From NCBI RefSeq assembly GCF_025947345.1, contig NZ_CP110011.1:3658001-3722000 (forward strand): a DNA stretch of 64,000 nucleotides. Reading direction: 5' to 3'. The stretch is from Flavobacterium sp. N502536 (GTDB lineage: Bacteria; Bacteroidota; Bacteroidia; Flavobacteriales; Flavobacteriaceae). The notes below the pieces were generated by a model, which did no database searches, was not told where the DNA came from, and was given only the letters and a program-made list of their open reading frames with translations. Shown piece by piece: positions 26,907 through 34,980 of this stretch (position 1 is its first letter; each line of letters starts with the position of its first letter). A program made the translations under genes and the position numbers.

Positions 26907-28196
26907 CTACCCCAAAAAGGCTTTCAACTCTTCATAACTCTTAATCTTCACACTAACTTTCTCCTCATTGATAACACTCTCAATTTGAGCAGGAATAGGA
27001 AGTGTAATTCCTAAAGCGGGTTCAACCACATCCAGGAACTTGATAGGATGTGCTGTTTCTAAGAAAATACCAATTGCATTGGGGTGTTTTTCCAATTCTT
27101 TTTTCAAACCTAAATAGCCAACAGCACCGTGTGGTTCTGCAATATAGCCGTCTGTGGTATAAATATTTTTTAGAGCAATAAGTGTTTCTTCGTCGGTATA
27201 ACTATATGAAGAGAAGTCTTTTTCGAAAGCTTTTAAGTCGTTGTTATACAATTCCTGAATTCGGATAAAGTTACTTGGATTTCCAACGTCCATAGCGTTT
27301 GAAATTGTTGTTTTTGAAGGTTTTGGATCGTATTTTCCGTTTTCTAAGAATCGGGGTACGGTGTCGTTTACATTGGTAGACGCTACAAAATGTTCGATGG
27401 GTAATCCTAATCTTTTTGCCATGATTCCGGCGCAGATGTTTCCGAAGTTTCCACTTGGACAAGAGAAAACCAACGGTTTGTTTTGACTTTTCAAAGCTTT
27501 ATAAGCAAAGAAAAAATAGAACATTTGCGGTAACCAGCGCGCAATATTGATAGAATTGGCCGAAGTCAGATTTTTATGTGCTAACGTTTCATCTAAAAAC
27601 GCTTTTTTGACCATATCCTGACAATCATCAAAAACTCCGTCAACTTCAAGGGCTTTAATGTTTTGTCCTAAAGTGGTCAATTGTTTTTCCTGAATGTCGC
27701 TGACTTTACCTGATGGATATAAAATCACGACATCTACACCGTCAACGCCCAAGAAACCACTGGCAACAGCACCCCCGGTATCTCCGGAAGTAGCTACAAG
27801 GACAGTGTTTTTACTGTCTTTTTTGTCTTTGTTAAAATAGGCCAGACAGCGTGACATAAAACGTGCTCCAACATCTTTAAAAGCCATGGTTGGGCCGTGG
27901 AATAATTCCAGGGAATAGATATCTTTTTCGACTTTCACCACCGGAAAATCAAAACATAAAGTCTCGGCAATAATTTCTTTTAACGTCGAAGCGGGAATTT
28001 CGTCGCCAACGAATTGCTGGATAGCTTCAAAAGCAATTTCTTCATTGCTTAAATTTTCAATGGTGTCAAAAAAGGAGACGTCTAAAGCGGTGATGTTTTC
28101 GGGGAAGTACAATCCTTTATCACTCGCAAGTCCTTGTATTACGGCTTCCTGAAACGAAACCTTTGGAGCATTATGGTTTAAACTATAGTATTTCAT
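26907..28196 (-). CDS. thrC: Threonine synthase
   Basis: 429 residues. MKYYSLNHNAPKVSFQEAVIQGL is the usual N-terminus; the PLP lysine is in FHGPTMAFKDVGARFM (about 105), with ATSGDTGGAVASGF binding the phosphate and FSCPSGNFGNICAG further on. It converts O-phosphohomoserine to threonine, the last step of the pathway. Third gene of thrA-thrB-thrC, about 300 bp after thrB with a large palindrome in the gap. Confidence 0.96.
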   Translation of the reverse strand: MKYYSLNHNAPKVSFQEAVIQGLASDKGLYFPENITALDVSFFDTIENLSNEEIAFEAIQQFVGDEIPASTLKEIIAETLCFDFPVVKVEKDIYSLELFHGPTMAFKDVGARFMSRCLAYFNKDKKDSKNTVLVATSGDTGGAVASGFLGVDGVDVVILYPSGKVSDIQEKQLTTLGQNIKALEVDGVFDDCQDMVKKAFLDETLAHKNLTSANSINIARWLPQMFYFFFAYKALKSQNKPLVFSCPSGNFGNICAGIMAKRLGLPIEHFVASTNVNDTVPRFLENGKYDPKPSKTTISNAMDVGNPSNFIRIQELYNNDLKAFEKDFSSYSYTDEETLIALKNIYTTDGYIAEPHGAVGYLGLKKELEKHPNAIGIFLETAHPIKFLDVVEPALGITLPIPAQIESVINEEKVSVKIKSYEELKAFLG

Positions 28197-28285
28197 TGTT
28201 GTTTTTGCTTTAGGCTTTAGGCAGTAAGCTTTAAGCTTTTTTGCCTTGCATATAATTTATTCAATTCGTTTTAATCGTATTTTTT

Positions 28286-28457
28286 GTCAGACTGAGCGAA
28301 GTCGAAGTCTGGGCTAAATAGGTAATTCCACAATCTTGTCATTTCGAGGAACGAGAAATCACATTAGGAACTCGCCAACAGTGCGTCATCATTGGTGTGA
28401 TTTCTCCTTCGTCGAAATGACAAACTAGGCGTGGACTTCGACTTCGCTCAGTCTGAC
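28286..28457. repeat. 172-bp nested palindrome between thrB and thrC
   Basis: The outer arms are 24-bp perfect inverted repeats (28286-28309, beginning GTCAGACTGAGC, and 28434-28457). A second pair of about 26 bp sits inside (28338-28363, beginning GTCATTTCGA, and 28396-28421), with small mismatches. The whole could fold into one long two-tier hairpin in DNA or in the thr mRNA. It resembles mobile REP/MITE-like repeats; no ORF is present. It explains most of the 303-bp gap. Confidence 0.85.
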
Positions 28458-28499
28458 AATCTATCTCTATATTTTTTTAATTCTAAATTATTTATTGCT

Positions 28500-29423
28500 T
28501 TAAAGAATCCTCACGCCATCGGGATTAATCTTCGAAACATGAATTTCATATGGCAAATTCATTTTTTTATAAACATCGCTCATGGCTTTGGCGATTTGAT
28601 CGGCGGTATTTTTTCCTCTGCTTAAAGCGAAAATCGAAGGACCAGAACCTGAAATTCCTGAGCCTAAAGCACCGTTTTCAAGCGCCGTTTGTTTGATTTG
28701 ATCAAATCCCGGAATCAAGACACTTCTTAAAGGTTCAACGATTTCGTCATGAAGCGATCTTCCAATCAAATCGTAATCTTTGGTGTATAAGCCTGCTACA
28801 AGCCCGCCTACATTTCCCCACTGCATGATGGCACTTTTGAGTGAGACGTTTTGTTTTAGTACCGAGCGCGCATCCGAAGTTTTCAATTCAATTTGAGGAT
28901 GAACCACGGTAGCGAACAATTCTTCGGGGCTGTCAATTCGAATAATGTCTAAGGGCGCGTAACTTCTTACGAGCGTAAAACCGCCCAAAAGGGCAGGAGC
29001 CACATTATCGGCATGCGCATTTCCGCTGGCTAGTTTTTCACCCTGCATGGCAAATTGTACCAAATCTTTACGGGAATAAGGACGTCCCAGGAGCTCATTG
29101 ATTCCAAAAACCGCTCCGGCAGAACTGGCAGCACTGCTTCCAATTCCGCTTCCGGCTTTAATATGTTTGTAAATTTCGATTTCGAAACCAAAATCCAGTT
29201 CGTCTAAAGTTTCCAGCATCGCCAGAGCCGCAACCCCTGAAACATTTTTATCGGTTTCTAAAGGCAAATTGGCTCCTTCAATTTTAGTAATTCGGACTCC
29301 TTTCTGAGCGACTTTTCGAACAATCATTTCGTCGCCCGCATTGTCTAAGCAAAGCCCAAGCACATCAAATCCACACGAAAGATTCGCAATAGTTGCTGGG
29401 CAAAATAGTTTTATTTCTTTCAT
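28500..29423 (-). CDS. thrB: Homoserine kinase
   Basis: 307 residues from the ATG at 29423 (MKEIKLFCPATIANLSCGFDVLGLC). The frame is open 25 codons further upstream, but that part encodes repeat-derived sequence and lacks family similarity, so the inner ATG is preferred. GHMP-kinase motif: KAGSGIGSSAASSAG (about 85-100). It phosphorylates homoserine with ATP. Second gene of the thr operon, 144 bp after thrA with a repeat-filled spacer. Confidence 0.95.
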   Translation of the reverse strand: MKEIKLFCPATIANLSCGFDVLGLCLDNAGDEMIVRKVAQKGVRITKIEGANLPLETDKNVSGVAALAMLETLDELDFGFEIEIYKHIKAGSGIGSSAASSAGAVFGINELLGRPYSRKDLVQFAMQGEKLASGNAHADNVAPALLGGFTLVRSYAPLDIIRIDSPEELFATVVHPQIELKTSDARSVLKQNVSLKSAIMQWGNVGGLVAGLYTKDYDLIGRSLHDEIVEPLRSVLIPGFDQIKQTALENGALGSGISGSGPSIFALSRGKNTADQIAKAMSDVYKKMNLPYEIHVSKINPDGVRIL

Positions 29424-29430
29424 TTTTATA

Positions 29431-29566
29431 GGTTCAGAGTGGCAAAGGTTCAAAGGTTCAGAGGTTTTACTACTCATTATTTTTATTTTAAGATTCAAAG
29501 AGACAAAGGATCATAGGTTGAAAGCTTTTAACTTTGTTGCTTTGAACCTTTGATCCTTTGTACCTA
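29431..29566. repeat. Repeat-filled thrA-thrB spacer
   Basis: Contains GGTTCAGAGTGGCAAAGGTT (29431-29450), identical to 19928-19947, plus further AAGGTTCA units. An inverted pair follows (ACAAAGGATCATAGGTT near 29503-29519 and AACCTTTGATCCTTTGT near 29547-29563), which can fold into a hairpin in the thr mRNA. Confidence 0.65.
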
Positions 29567-29567
29567 A

Positions 29568-32015
29568 CTAAACGTTTCCAATACGAATCACATCCGCAAA
29601 AATTCCTGATGCGGTTACGGCGGCACCTGCTCCGGCGCCTTTGATCAGTAATGGCTGATCTACGTAGCGATCGGTGTAGAAAAGTACAATATTGTCTTTT
29701 CCTTCTAAATTGTAAAAAGGATGCTCTTTTGGAATGAATTGCAGACCAACACTTGCTTTTCCGTTTTCGAATTGTGCTACATATTTCAATCTGGAATCTT
29801 TGCTCAATGCTTCGTCATATATTTTAGCAAAATGAGGAGCATGTTGCGTTAAAGAAGCAAAGAAATCTTCGTTGTTGGTTGTGGCAAGACATTCGGCTGG
29901 TAGGAACGATTCGTTGGCGATTGCATCAATATCCATTTCGTAACCGCTTTCGCGAATCAGGATCAGGATTTTACGGGCTACGTCGATTCCGCTTAAGTCA
30001 ATTTTAGGATCCGGTTCGGTAAAACCTTGTACTCCGGCTTCTTTTACAACATCATGAAAAGAATTGTCTTTGTCGAAATTGTTGAATATGAAGTTCAGAC
30101 TTCCGGATAAAACAGCCTGAATTTTATGTACTTTATCTCCCGAAGCAATTAAGTTTTTTACCGTATCTATAATTGGTAATCCAGCGCCAACATTGGTTTC
30201 AAACAAAAATGGAGCGTTGTATTGACGGGATAAGTTCTTTAATTTTTTATAATTGTCATAGGCAGACGAACAGGCAATTTTGTTGCAGGTCACTACCGCA
30301 ATACTCTGTTTTAAGAAATTTTCATAGGTTTCAGAAACACTCGCATTTGCAGTGATGTCGACAAAAATGCTGTTGCGTAAATTCAGTTCTTTCGCACGGG
30401 CGATAAAGGCTTCTTTATTGGCGTTTTCACCTTTGTCGAGAGCCGATTGCCATTCTTTTAAGGAAATTCCGTCCTCGTCAAAAAGCATTTTTCGGGAATT
30501 AGACAAAGCGATCACGCGTACGTTAATCTTCAAATTGTCTTTTAAAAACCTTCTTTGATTGTGAATTTGCTCGATGAATTTTTCACCCACATTTCCAACA
30601 CCCATCACAAATAAATTGAGCTGTTTGGTGTTTTCTTCAAAGAAGTTTTCGTGTAAAGTGTTCAATGCTTTTTTAACGTCTCTTTCGTTGATTACTGTAG
30701 AGATATTGCGCTCAGATGCTCCCTGTGCAATAGCACGGATGTTGACATTGTTTTTTCCTAAAGTACTAAACATTCTACCACTCAAACCTTGATGGTTTTT
30801 CATGTTTTCACCTACCAAGGCAATAATGCAAAGGTCTTTTTCGACAATACAAGGATCGATTTTGTTTTGTGAAATCTCTACTTCAAAAGCTCTGTTGATT
30901 GCAGCCTCTGCATTTTCGGCATCCGAATTAAGGATTCCGATACAGATAGAATGCTCAGAAGAAGCCTGAGTAATAAAGATCACGTTGATTTTTTCCTGCG
31001 ACAATACTTCAAACAAACGTTTTGACGAACCCGAAACTCCGATCATTCCAGGACCTTCAAGTGTTACTAATGAAATATTATCGATATGACTGATCCCTTT
31101 TACAACCGTATCTTTCGACGAAACCTGATCGGAAATTAGCGTTCCTTCGGCTTCCGGTTCAAACGTGTTTTTGATTAAAATGGGAATGTTTTTTCTTAAA
31201 ACAGGCTGAATGGTTGGCGGATACAGCACTTTGGCTCCAAAATGCGATAACTCCATCGCTTCCTGATACGAGATGGTAGCAATAGGGTGGGCCTGCTTTA
31301 CGATTTTAGGATTGGCAGTAAACATTCCGTTAACATCCGTCCAGATTTCCAATTGTTCAGCTTCAAGTGCTCCGGCAATAATGGCCGCAGTATAATCAGA
31401 GCCTCCACGACCCAAAGTAGTAGCGATTCCGTCAAGAGTTAAAGCAATAAATCCCGGAAGTATATTGATTTTGGATTGGTTTTCGGCAAAATATTCCCTG
31501 ATCAGCTGGTTGGAAACTTCGAAATTAACAACTGCTTTTCCAAAATTGTTGTTGGTCTTAATCAGTTCACGGCTGTCTTTGTAAACCGCATTTTTATTCG
31601 TTTGCTGGTACGCCTGTGCAATGATGTAAGACGAAAGTAATTCTCCAAAACTTAAAATGGTATCTGAAGTTCGGGGAGATAATTCGCCCAGTAAAAAACA
31701 GCCGTCCAATAAAGTTTCTAAGTGATTGATGATTCTTTTTACATGGCTTAACAAGCTGCTTTGCTCGCTAACCGGAATCAATTCTTTTAAAGTGTCAAGG
31801 TGTTTTTTCTCGATTTCGGCAACAATTTCTCTGAAACTTTCATCGTTAGCTGCCGCTTTTGCAGCTGCCAATTGCAGTAAATCAGTGACTTTGCTTAACG
31901 CAGATACTACCACAACCAATTGATCCTGCTTCGATTTTTGGTTTATAATTTCGAGAACTAGTTTTATATTTTGTGCATTGGCAACCGAAGTTCCGCCAAA
32001 TTTTAATACTTTCAT
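29568..32015 (-). CDS. thrA: Bifunctional aspartokinase / homoserine dehydrogenase
   Basis: 815 residues. The N-terminal kinase starts MKVLKFGGTSVANAQNI and has GRGGSDYTAA (about 205); two ACT-type regulatory segments occupy about 310-460 (VTLEGPGMIGVSG, IIALVGENMKNHQGL). The C-terminal dehydrogenase starts near LNLFVMGVGNVGEKF (Rossmann) and includes GLPIIDTVKNLIASGD and QGFTEPDPKIDLSGIDVARK. It catalyses the first and third steps from aspartate to homoserine. First structural gene of the operon, 185 bp after the Thr-rich leader ORF. Confidence 0.96.
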   Translation of the reverse strand: MKVLKFGGTSVANAQNIKLVLEIINQKSKQDQLVVVVSALSKVTDLLQLAAAKAAANDESFREIVAEIEKKHLDTLKELIPVSEQSSLLSHVKRIINHLETLLDGCFLLGELSPRTSDTILSFGELLSSYIIAQAYQQTNKNAVYKDSRELIKTNNNFGKAVVNFEVSNQLIREYFAENQSKINILPGFIALTLDGIATTLGRGGSDYTAAIIAGALEAEQLEIWTDVNGMFTANPKIVKQAHPIATISYQEAMELSHFGAKVLYPPTIQPVLRKNIPILIKNTFEPEAEGTLISDQVSSKDTVVKGISHIDNISLVTLEGPGMIGVSGSSKRLFEVLSQEKINVIFITQASSEHSICIGILNSDAENAEAAINRAFEVEISQNKIDPCIVEKDLCIIALVGENMKNHQGLSGRMFSTLGKNNVNIRAIAQGASERNISTVINERDVKKALNTLHENFFEENTKQLNLFVMGVGNVGEKFIEQIHNQRRFLKDNLKINVRVIALSNSRKMLFDEDGISLKEWQSALDKGENANKEAFIARAKELNLRNSIFVDITANASVSETYENFLKQSIAVVTCNKIACSSAYDNYKKLKNLSRQYNAPFLFETNVGAGLPIIDTVKNLIASGDKVHKIQAVLSGSLNFIFNNFDKDNSFHDVVKEAGVQGFTEPDPKIDLSGIDVARKILILIRESGYEMDIDAIANESFLPAECLATTNNEDFFASLTQHAPHFAKIYDEALSKDSRLKYVAQFENGKASVGLQFIPKEHPFYNLEGKDNIVLFYTDRYVDQPLLIKGAGAGAAVTASGIFADVIRIGNV

Positions 32016-32200
32016 TTTTGATGTTTTTTAATAAGGTGCAAAGATTTTTAGTAACAAAGGTTCAAAGGTTATCAACTGTGAACTGAAACTGAAAACTGCG
32101 ACTATTTTTTTCTTTGTAAATGTTTTTTATGTATCCAATAACTCTCTTCTTCTTAGAAAAAAGTACTAGGTAACCTGGATGATATGTAAAATGTATACCC

Positions 32201-32299
32201 CTAAGGGGTAGTAGTTGTTGTAGAAATGGTTGTAGCAGCAATTGCAACTCCGGTTTGAGTTGTTAGTGTAGAATGATATTTTGCGCTGTTACTTTTCAT
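32201..32299 (-). CDS. thrL: thr operon leader peptide (32 residues, attenuator candidate)
   Basis: A hand-translated ORF, ATG at 32299 and TAG at 32201, upstream of thrA in the same orientation. The product begins MKSNSAKYHSTLTTQTG, has 11 Thr and 2 Ile in 32 residues, and ends TTISTTTTTP, closely like the E. coli ThrL peptide. The last Pro codon and stop lie inside a perfect hairpin (TACCCC-TTA-GGGGTA, 32194-32208). In proteobacteria such leaders make ribosome stalling on Thr codons control a terminator. Here a classical terminator is not clear: a weak stem AGGTTACCT before six T residues (about 32158-32176) is the best candidate. Confidence 0.8.
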   Translation of the reverse strand: MKSNSAKYHSTLTTQTGVAIAATTISTTTTTP

Positions 32300-32309
32300 T
32301 TAGGTTTTT

Positions 32310-32317
32310 CAAAAGTA
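32310..32317 (-). promoter_or_regulatory. -7 promoter element of the thr operon leader
   Basis: TACTTTTG on the minus strand, a perfect TAnnTTTG match, ends 10 bp upstream of the leader ATG. Expected transcription start is within a few bases of that ATG, leaving almost no 5' leader before the peptide. Confidence 0.5.
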
Positions 32318-32453
32318 CAGTTTTTTATAAAAGTTAAAAATCTTTCGGGCCTTTTTGTGAATATTTTAAAAAATCAAATGGCATCAAATTAATATTGAGC
32401 TTTTGTCAGAATTGAGTCTGTTAAATTATTGGATTCGTATAAATATACGGGTT

Positions 32454-32461
32454 TATATTTG
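32454..32461 (+). promoter_or_regulatory. Possible promoter element of hutH
   Basis: TATATTTG matches TAnnTTTG, with a TTG 22 nt upstream. It would give hutH a leader of about 270 nt containing the inverted repeats at 32578-32648. Weaker alternatives nearer the gene cannot be excluded. Confidence 0.35.
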
Positions 32462-32577
32462 GTGTGGACAGAGTTAATAGGTTGATTTTTAATCCCAAAT
32501 AACACTGAAAAACGTCATTAGTCTATAAGTTTACTAGGAATTGAGTGCTTTTTTTAATTTTCTTGTTAAAATTTGAA

Positions 32578-32648
32578 GGGATCATTTTGACATAGAAAAA
32601 ACGATCCCGATTTTGTATGATTACTATTGTGAAAAGAACAAAATCGGG
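32578..32648 (+). promoter_or_regulatory. Two overlapping inverted repeats upstream of hutH
   Basis: GGGATC (32578-32583) pairs with GATCCC (32603-32608). Overlapping this, CCCGATTTTGT (32606-32616) pairs perfectly with ACAAAATCGGG (32638-32648). The three C residues 32606-32608 are shared, so the two stems exclude each other. They lie about 90-160 bp before the hutH ATG; an operator or an RNA switch is possible, and no known riboswitch was recognised. Confidence 0.4.
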
Positions 32649-32740
32649 GAATTTGTGAGAATCAAATTTTAATTATTAGGAATAAATGTTGCTTTTTAAT
32701 ATTGATTTGCTGAATTTTGAAGTCTTAAATTTAAAACAAC

Positions 32741-34255
32741 ATGAGAGAAATCCATTATATAAGTACGGAGACCTTAAGTTTAGAAGCTTTACAGGAAATT
32801 ATTGTCAACCAGAAAACGCTTGAGCTATCAGAAGAAGCAAAAGTAAACGTTCAGAAATGTCGTGATTATTTAGATAAAAAAATGGCTTCCCATTCAGAAC
32901 CTATCTACGGAATCAATACTGGTTTTGGATCACTTTGTAATGTGAAAATTTCAAATGAAAACTTATCTCAGCTTCAGGAAAATCTGGTAAAATCGCATGC
33001 TTGCGGAACCGGAGAAGAAGTTCCTGCTGAAATTGTAAAGCTGATGTTGTTGCTTAAAATTCAGTCTTTGAGCTACGGACATTCCGGAATTCAATTGCAG
33101 ACCGTAGAGCGTTTAGTCGATTTTTACAATAATGATATTCTTCCTGTAATCTATACTCAGGGATCCTTGGGAGCTTCAGGAGATTTAGCGCCTTTAGCAC
33201 ATTTATCTTTGCCTTTATTAGGGGAAGGAGAGGTTTTATTTGAAGGAAAAAAAACAGCTGCTGCTGAAGTTTTAAAACATTTTGGATGGGAACCTATCGT
33301 TTTACAGTCCAAAGAAGGTTTGGCTTTGCTAAACGGAACTCAGTTTATGAGCGCTTATGGAGCACATATTTTATTAAAAGCCTATAAATATTCGTATTTG
33401 GCAGATTTAATCGGAACTATTTCATTAGAAGGTTTTGATGGAAGAATTGAGCCTTTTAACGAGTTAATTCATTTTATCCGTCCTCACAAAGGGCAAATTG
33501 TAACGGCACAACGCATTACGGAGTTTTTAGAAGGAAGCCAGATCATTGCTCAGGAGAAAAAACATGTACAGGATCCGTATTCTTTCCGTTGTATGCCACA
33601 AGTTCATGGTGCTTCAAAAGATGCCATTGATTATGTTAGAAAAGTATTTAAAACCGAGATCAATTCGGTTACAGACAATCCAAATATTTTTATAGAAGCC
33701 GATCAGATCATTTCAGGAGGAAATTTCCACGGACAACCTTTGGCTTTGGCATTGGATTTCATGGCAATTGCTTTGGCTGAATTGGGAAGTATTTCTGAAA
33801 GAAGAACGTATCAGTTGATTTCAGGACTGCGTAATCTTCCTGCGTTTTTAGTAGATAATCCGGGATTGAATTCAGGATTTATGATTCCGCAATATACTGC
33901 TGCCAGTATCGCAAGTCAGAACAAACAATTGGCAACTCCGTCAAGTATCGACAGTATCGTTTCAAGTAACGGACAGGAAGATCATGTGAGTATGGGAGCC
34001 AACGGAGCTACAAAAGCATTGCGTGTTATGGATAATCTGGAACGTATTTTGGCAATCGAATTGTTGAATGCTTCTCAGGCGATTGCTTACAGAGCACCTT
34101 TAAAATCAAGCGATTTCATCGAAATGTTTTTGAACAGTTACAGAGAGGTCGTGCCGTTGGTTAAAGAAGACAGAATTCTGCATTATGATATTAAAAAAAC
34201 AGTTGAATTCCTTGACAGTTTCCAAATTGAAAACGATTTGTTAACAATGGCTTAA
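32741..34255 (+). CDS. hutH: Histidine ammonia-lyase
   Basis: 504 residues, normal for HutH. YGINTGFGSLCNVKI precedes the MIO-forming Ala-Ser-Gly in GSLGASGDLAPLAHLSLPLLG (about 143). SVTDNPNIF and SANGQEDHVSMGANGA-like blocks complete the active site. It deaminates histidine to urocanate, the first step of histidine degradation. The other hut genes are not adjacent. A tyrosine-specific lyase cannot be wholly excluded, but the SHACGTGEE and YRAPLKSS regions favour histidine. Confidence 0.92.
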   Translation: MREIHYISTETLSLEALQEIIVNQKTLELSEEAKVNVQKCRDYLDKKMASHSEPIYGINTGFGSLCNVKISNENLSQLQENLVKSHACGTGEEVPAEIVKLMLLLKIQSLSYGHSGIQLQTVERLVDFYNNDILPVIYTQGSLGASGDLAPLAHLSLPLLGEGEVLFEGKKTAAAEVLKHFGWEPIVLQSKEGLALLNGTQFMSAYGAHILLKAYKYSYLADLIGTISLEGFDGRIEPFNELIHFIRPHKGQIVTAQRITEFLEGSQIIAQEKKHVQDPYSFRCMPQVHGASKDAIDYVRKVFKTEINSVTDNPNIFIEADQIISGGNFHGQPLALALDFMAIALAELGSISERRTYQLISGLRNLPAFLVDNPGLNSGFMIPQYTAASIASQNKQLATPSSIDSIVSSNGQEDHVSMGANGATKALRVMDNLERILAIELLNASQAIAYRAPLKSSDFIEMFLNSYREVVPLVKEDRILHYDIKKTVEFLDSFQIENDLLTMA

Positions 34256-34276
34256 CATGGCAAAATAATATTGAAG

Positions 34277-34284
34277 TAATTTTG
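34277..34284 (+). promoter_or_regulatory. -7 promoter element of the phosphate transport operon
   Basis: TAATTTTG matches TAnnTTTG and ends 19 bp before the DUF47 ATG. It lies just after the hutH stop, so the two units are probably transcribed separately. Confidence 0.55.
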
Positions 34285-34303
34285 CACTATCAAAAATATA
34301 AAA

Positions 34304-34948
34304 ATGTCAATAAACAGTATTTTCCAATTTTTAGTGCCGAAAGACAAGAAATTCTTTCCACTTTTTGAAGAAGCTTCAAGCAATCTAATTGAGTTAGCTT
34401 CTAATTTACACGAAGCTGTAAACCTTCCATTAAAAGAAAGAGAAGTTCTTTTTCAAAAAATTGATGAGTTAGAGCAAAAAGGAGAAGACATTACACGTCA
34501 AACCAATCTTGAATTGAGTAGAAATTTTATCACTCCATTTGACAGAGAGGATATTCATACATTAATTACTTCAATTGATAACGTTGCCGATTACCTTCAT
34601 GGTGCAGCAAGCAGAATGAAATTGTATCAGGTAGATAAGATTACAAAATCGATCAGAAAAATGACCGAAATCAACCTTGAAGCTTGTCAGAATATTGACA
34701 GCGCTGTAAAAGAGTTGAGTAACTTAAAAAACATGAACATTATTAAAGAAGCTTGTGCCAGAATTAATAAACTGGAGAATAAGTCGGATAATGTTTATAA
34801 CAAAGCAGTTTTTGAAATTTTTGAAAACGAAACAGACGCTAAAAATATTATTAAATATAAAGAAGTGTTATCTGTTTTAGAATCAGCAACAGACAAATGT
34901 AAGAGTGTTGCGAACATACTGGAATCTATTTCTGTAAAACATTCTTAA
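34304..34948 (+). CDS. DUF47 family protein, PhoU-like partner of Pit transporter
   Basis: 214 residues, all-helical and PhoU-like: FFPLFEEASSNLIELASNLHEAV, LEQKGEDITRQTNLELSRNFITPFDREDIHTLI and CKSVANILESISVKH. Genes of this family lie directly before pit genes in many bacteria and are thought to modulate phosphate uptake. 32 bp separates it from the transporter gene, so they form an operon. Cytosolic. Confidence 0.92.
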   Translation: MSINSIFQFLVPKDKKFFPLFEEASSNLIELASNLHEAVNLPLKEREVLFQKIDELEQKGEDITRQTNLELSRNFITPFDREDIHTLITSIDNVADYLHGAASRMKLYQVDKITKSIRKMTEINLEACQNIDSAVKELSNLKNMNIIKEACARINKLENKSDNVYNKAVFEIFENETDAKNIIKYKEVLSVLESATDKCKSVANILESISVKHS

Positions 34949-34980
34949 TTCAATTTATTTCATTCTGAAGTTATAATTTT

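Noticed and set aside
29424-29498. Upstream extension of thrB by 25 codons
   Set aside because: The extension encodes dispersed-repeat DNA and precedes the conserved homoserine kinase N-terminus; the ATG at 29423 fits the family.
32062-32247. 61-codon minus-strand ORF overlapping the thr leader
   Set aside because: Out of frame with the Thr-rich leader, low-complexity product and no start signal; it runs through the repeat-derived spacer.
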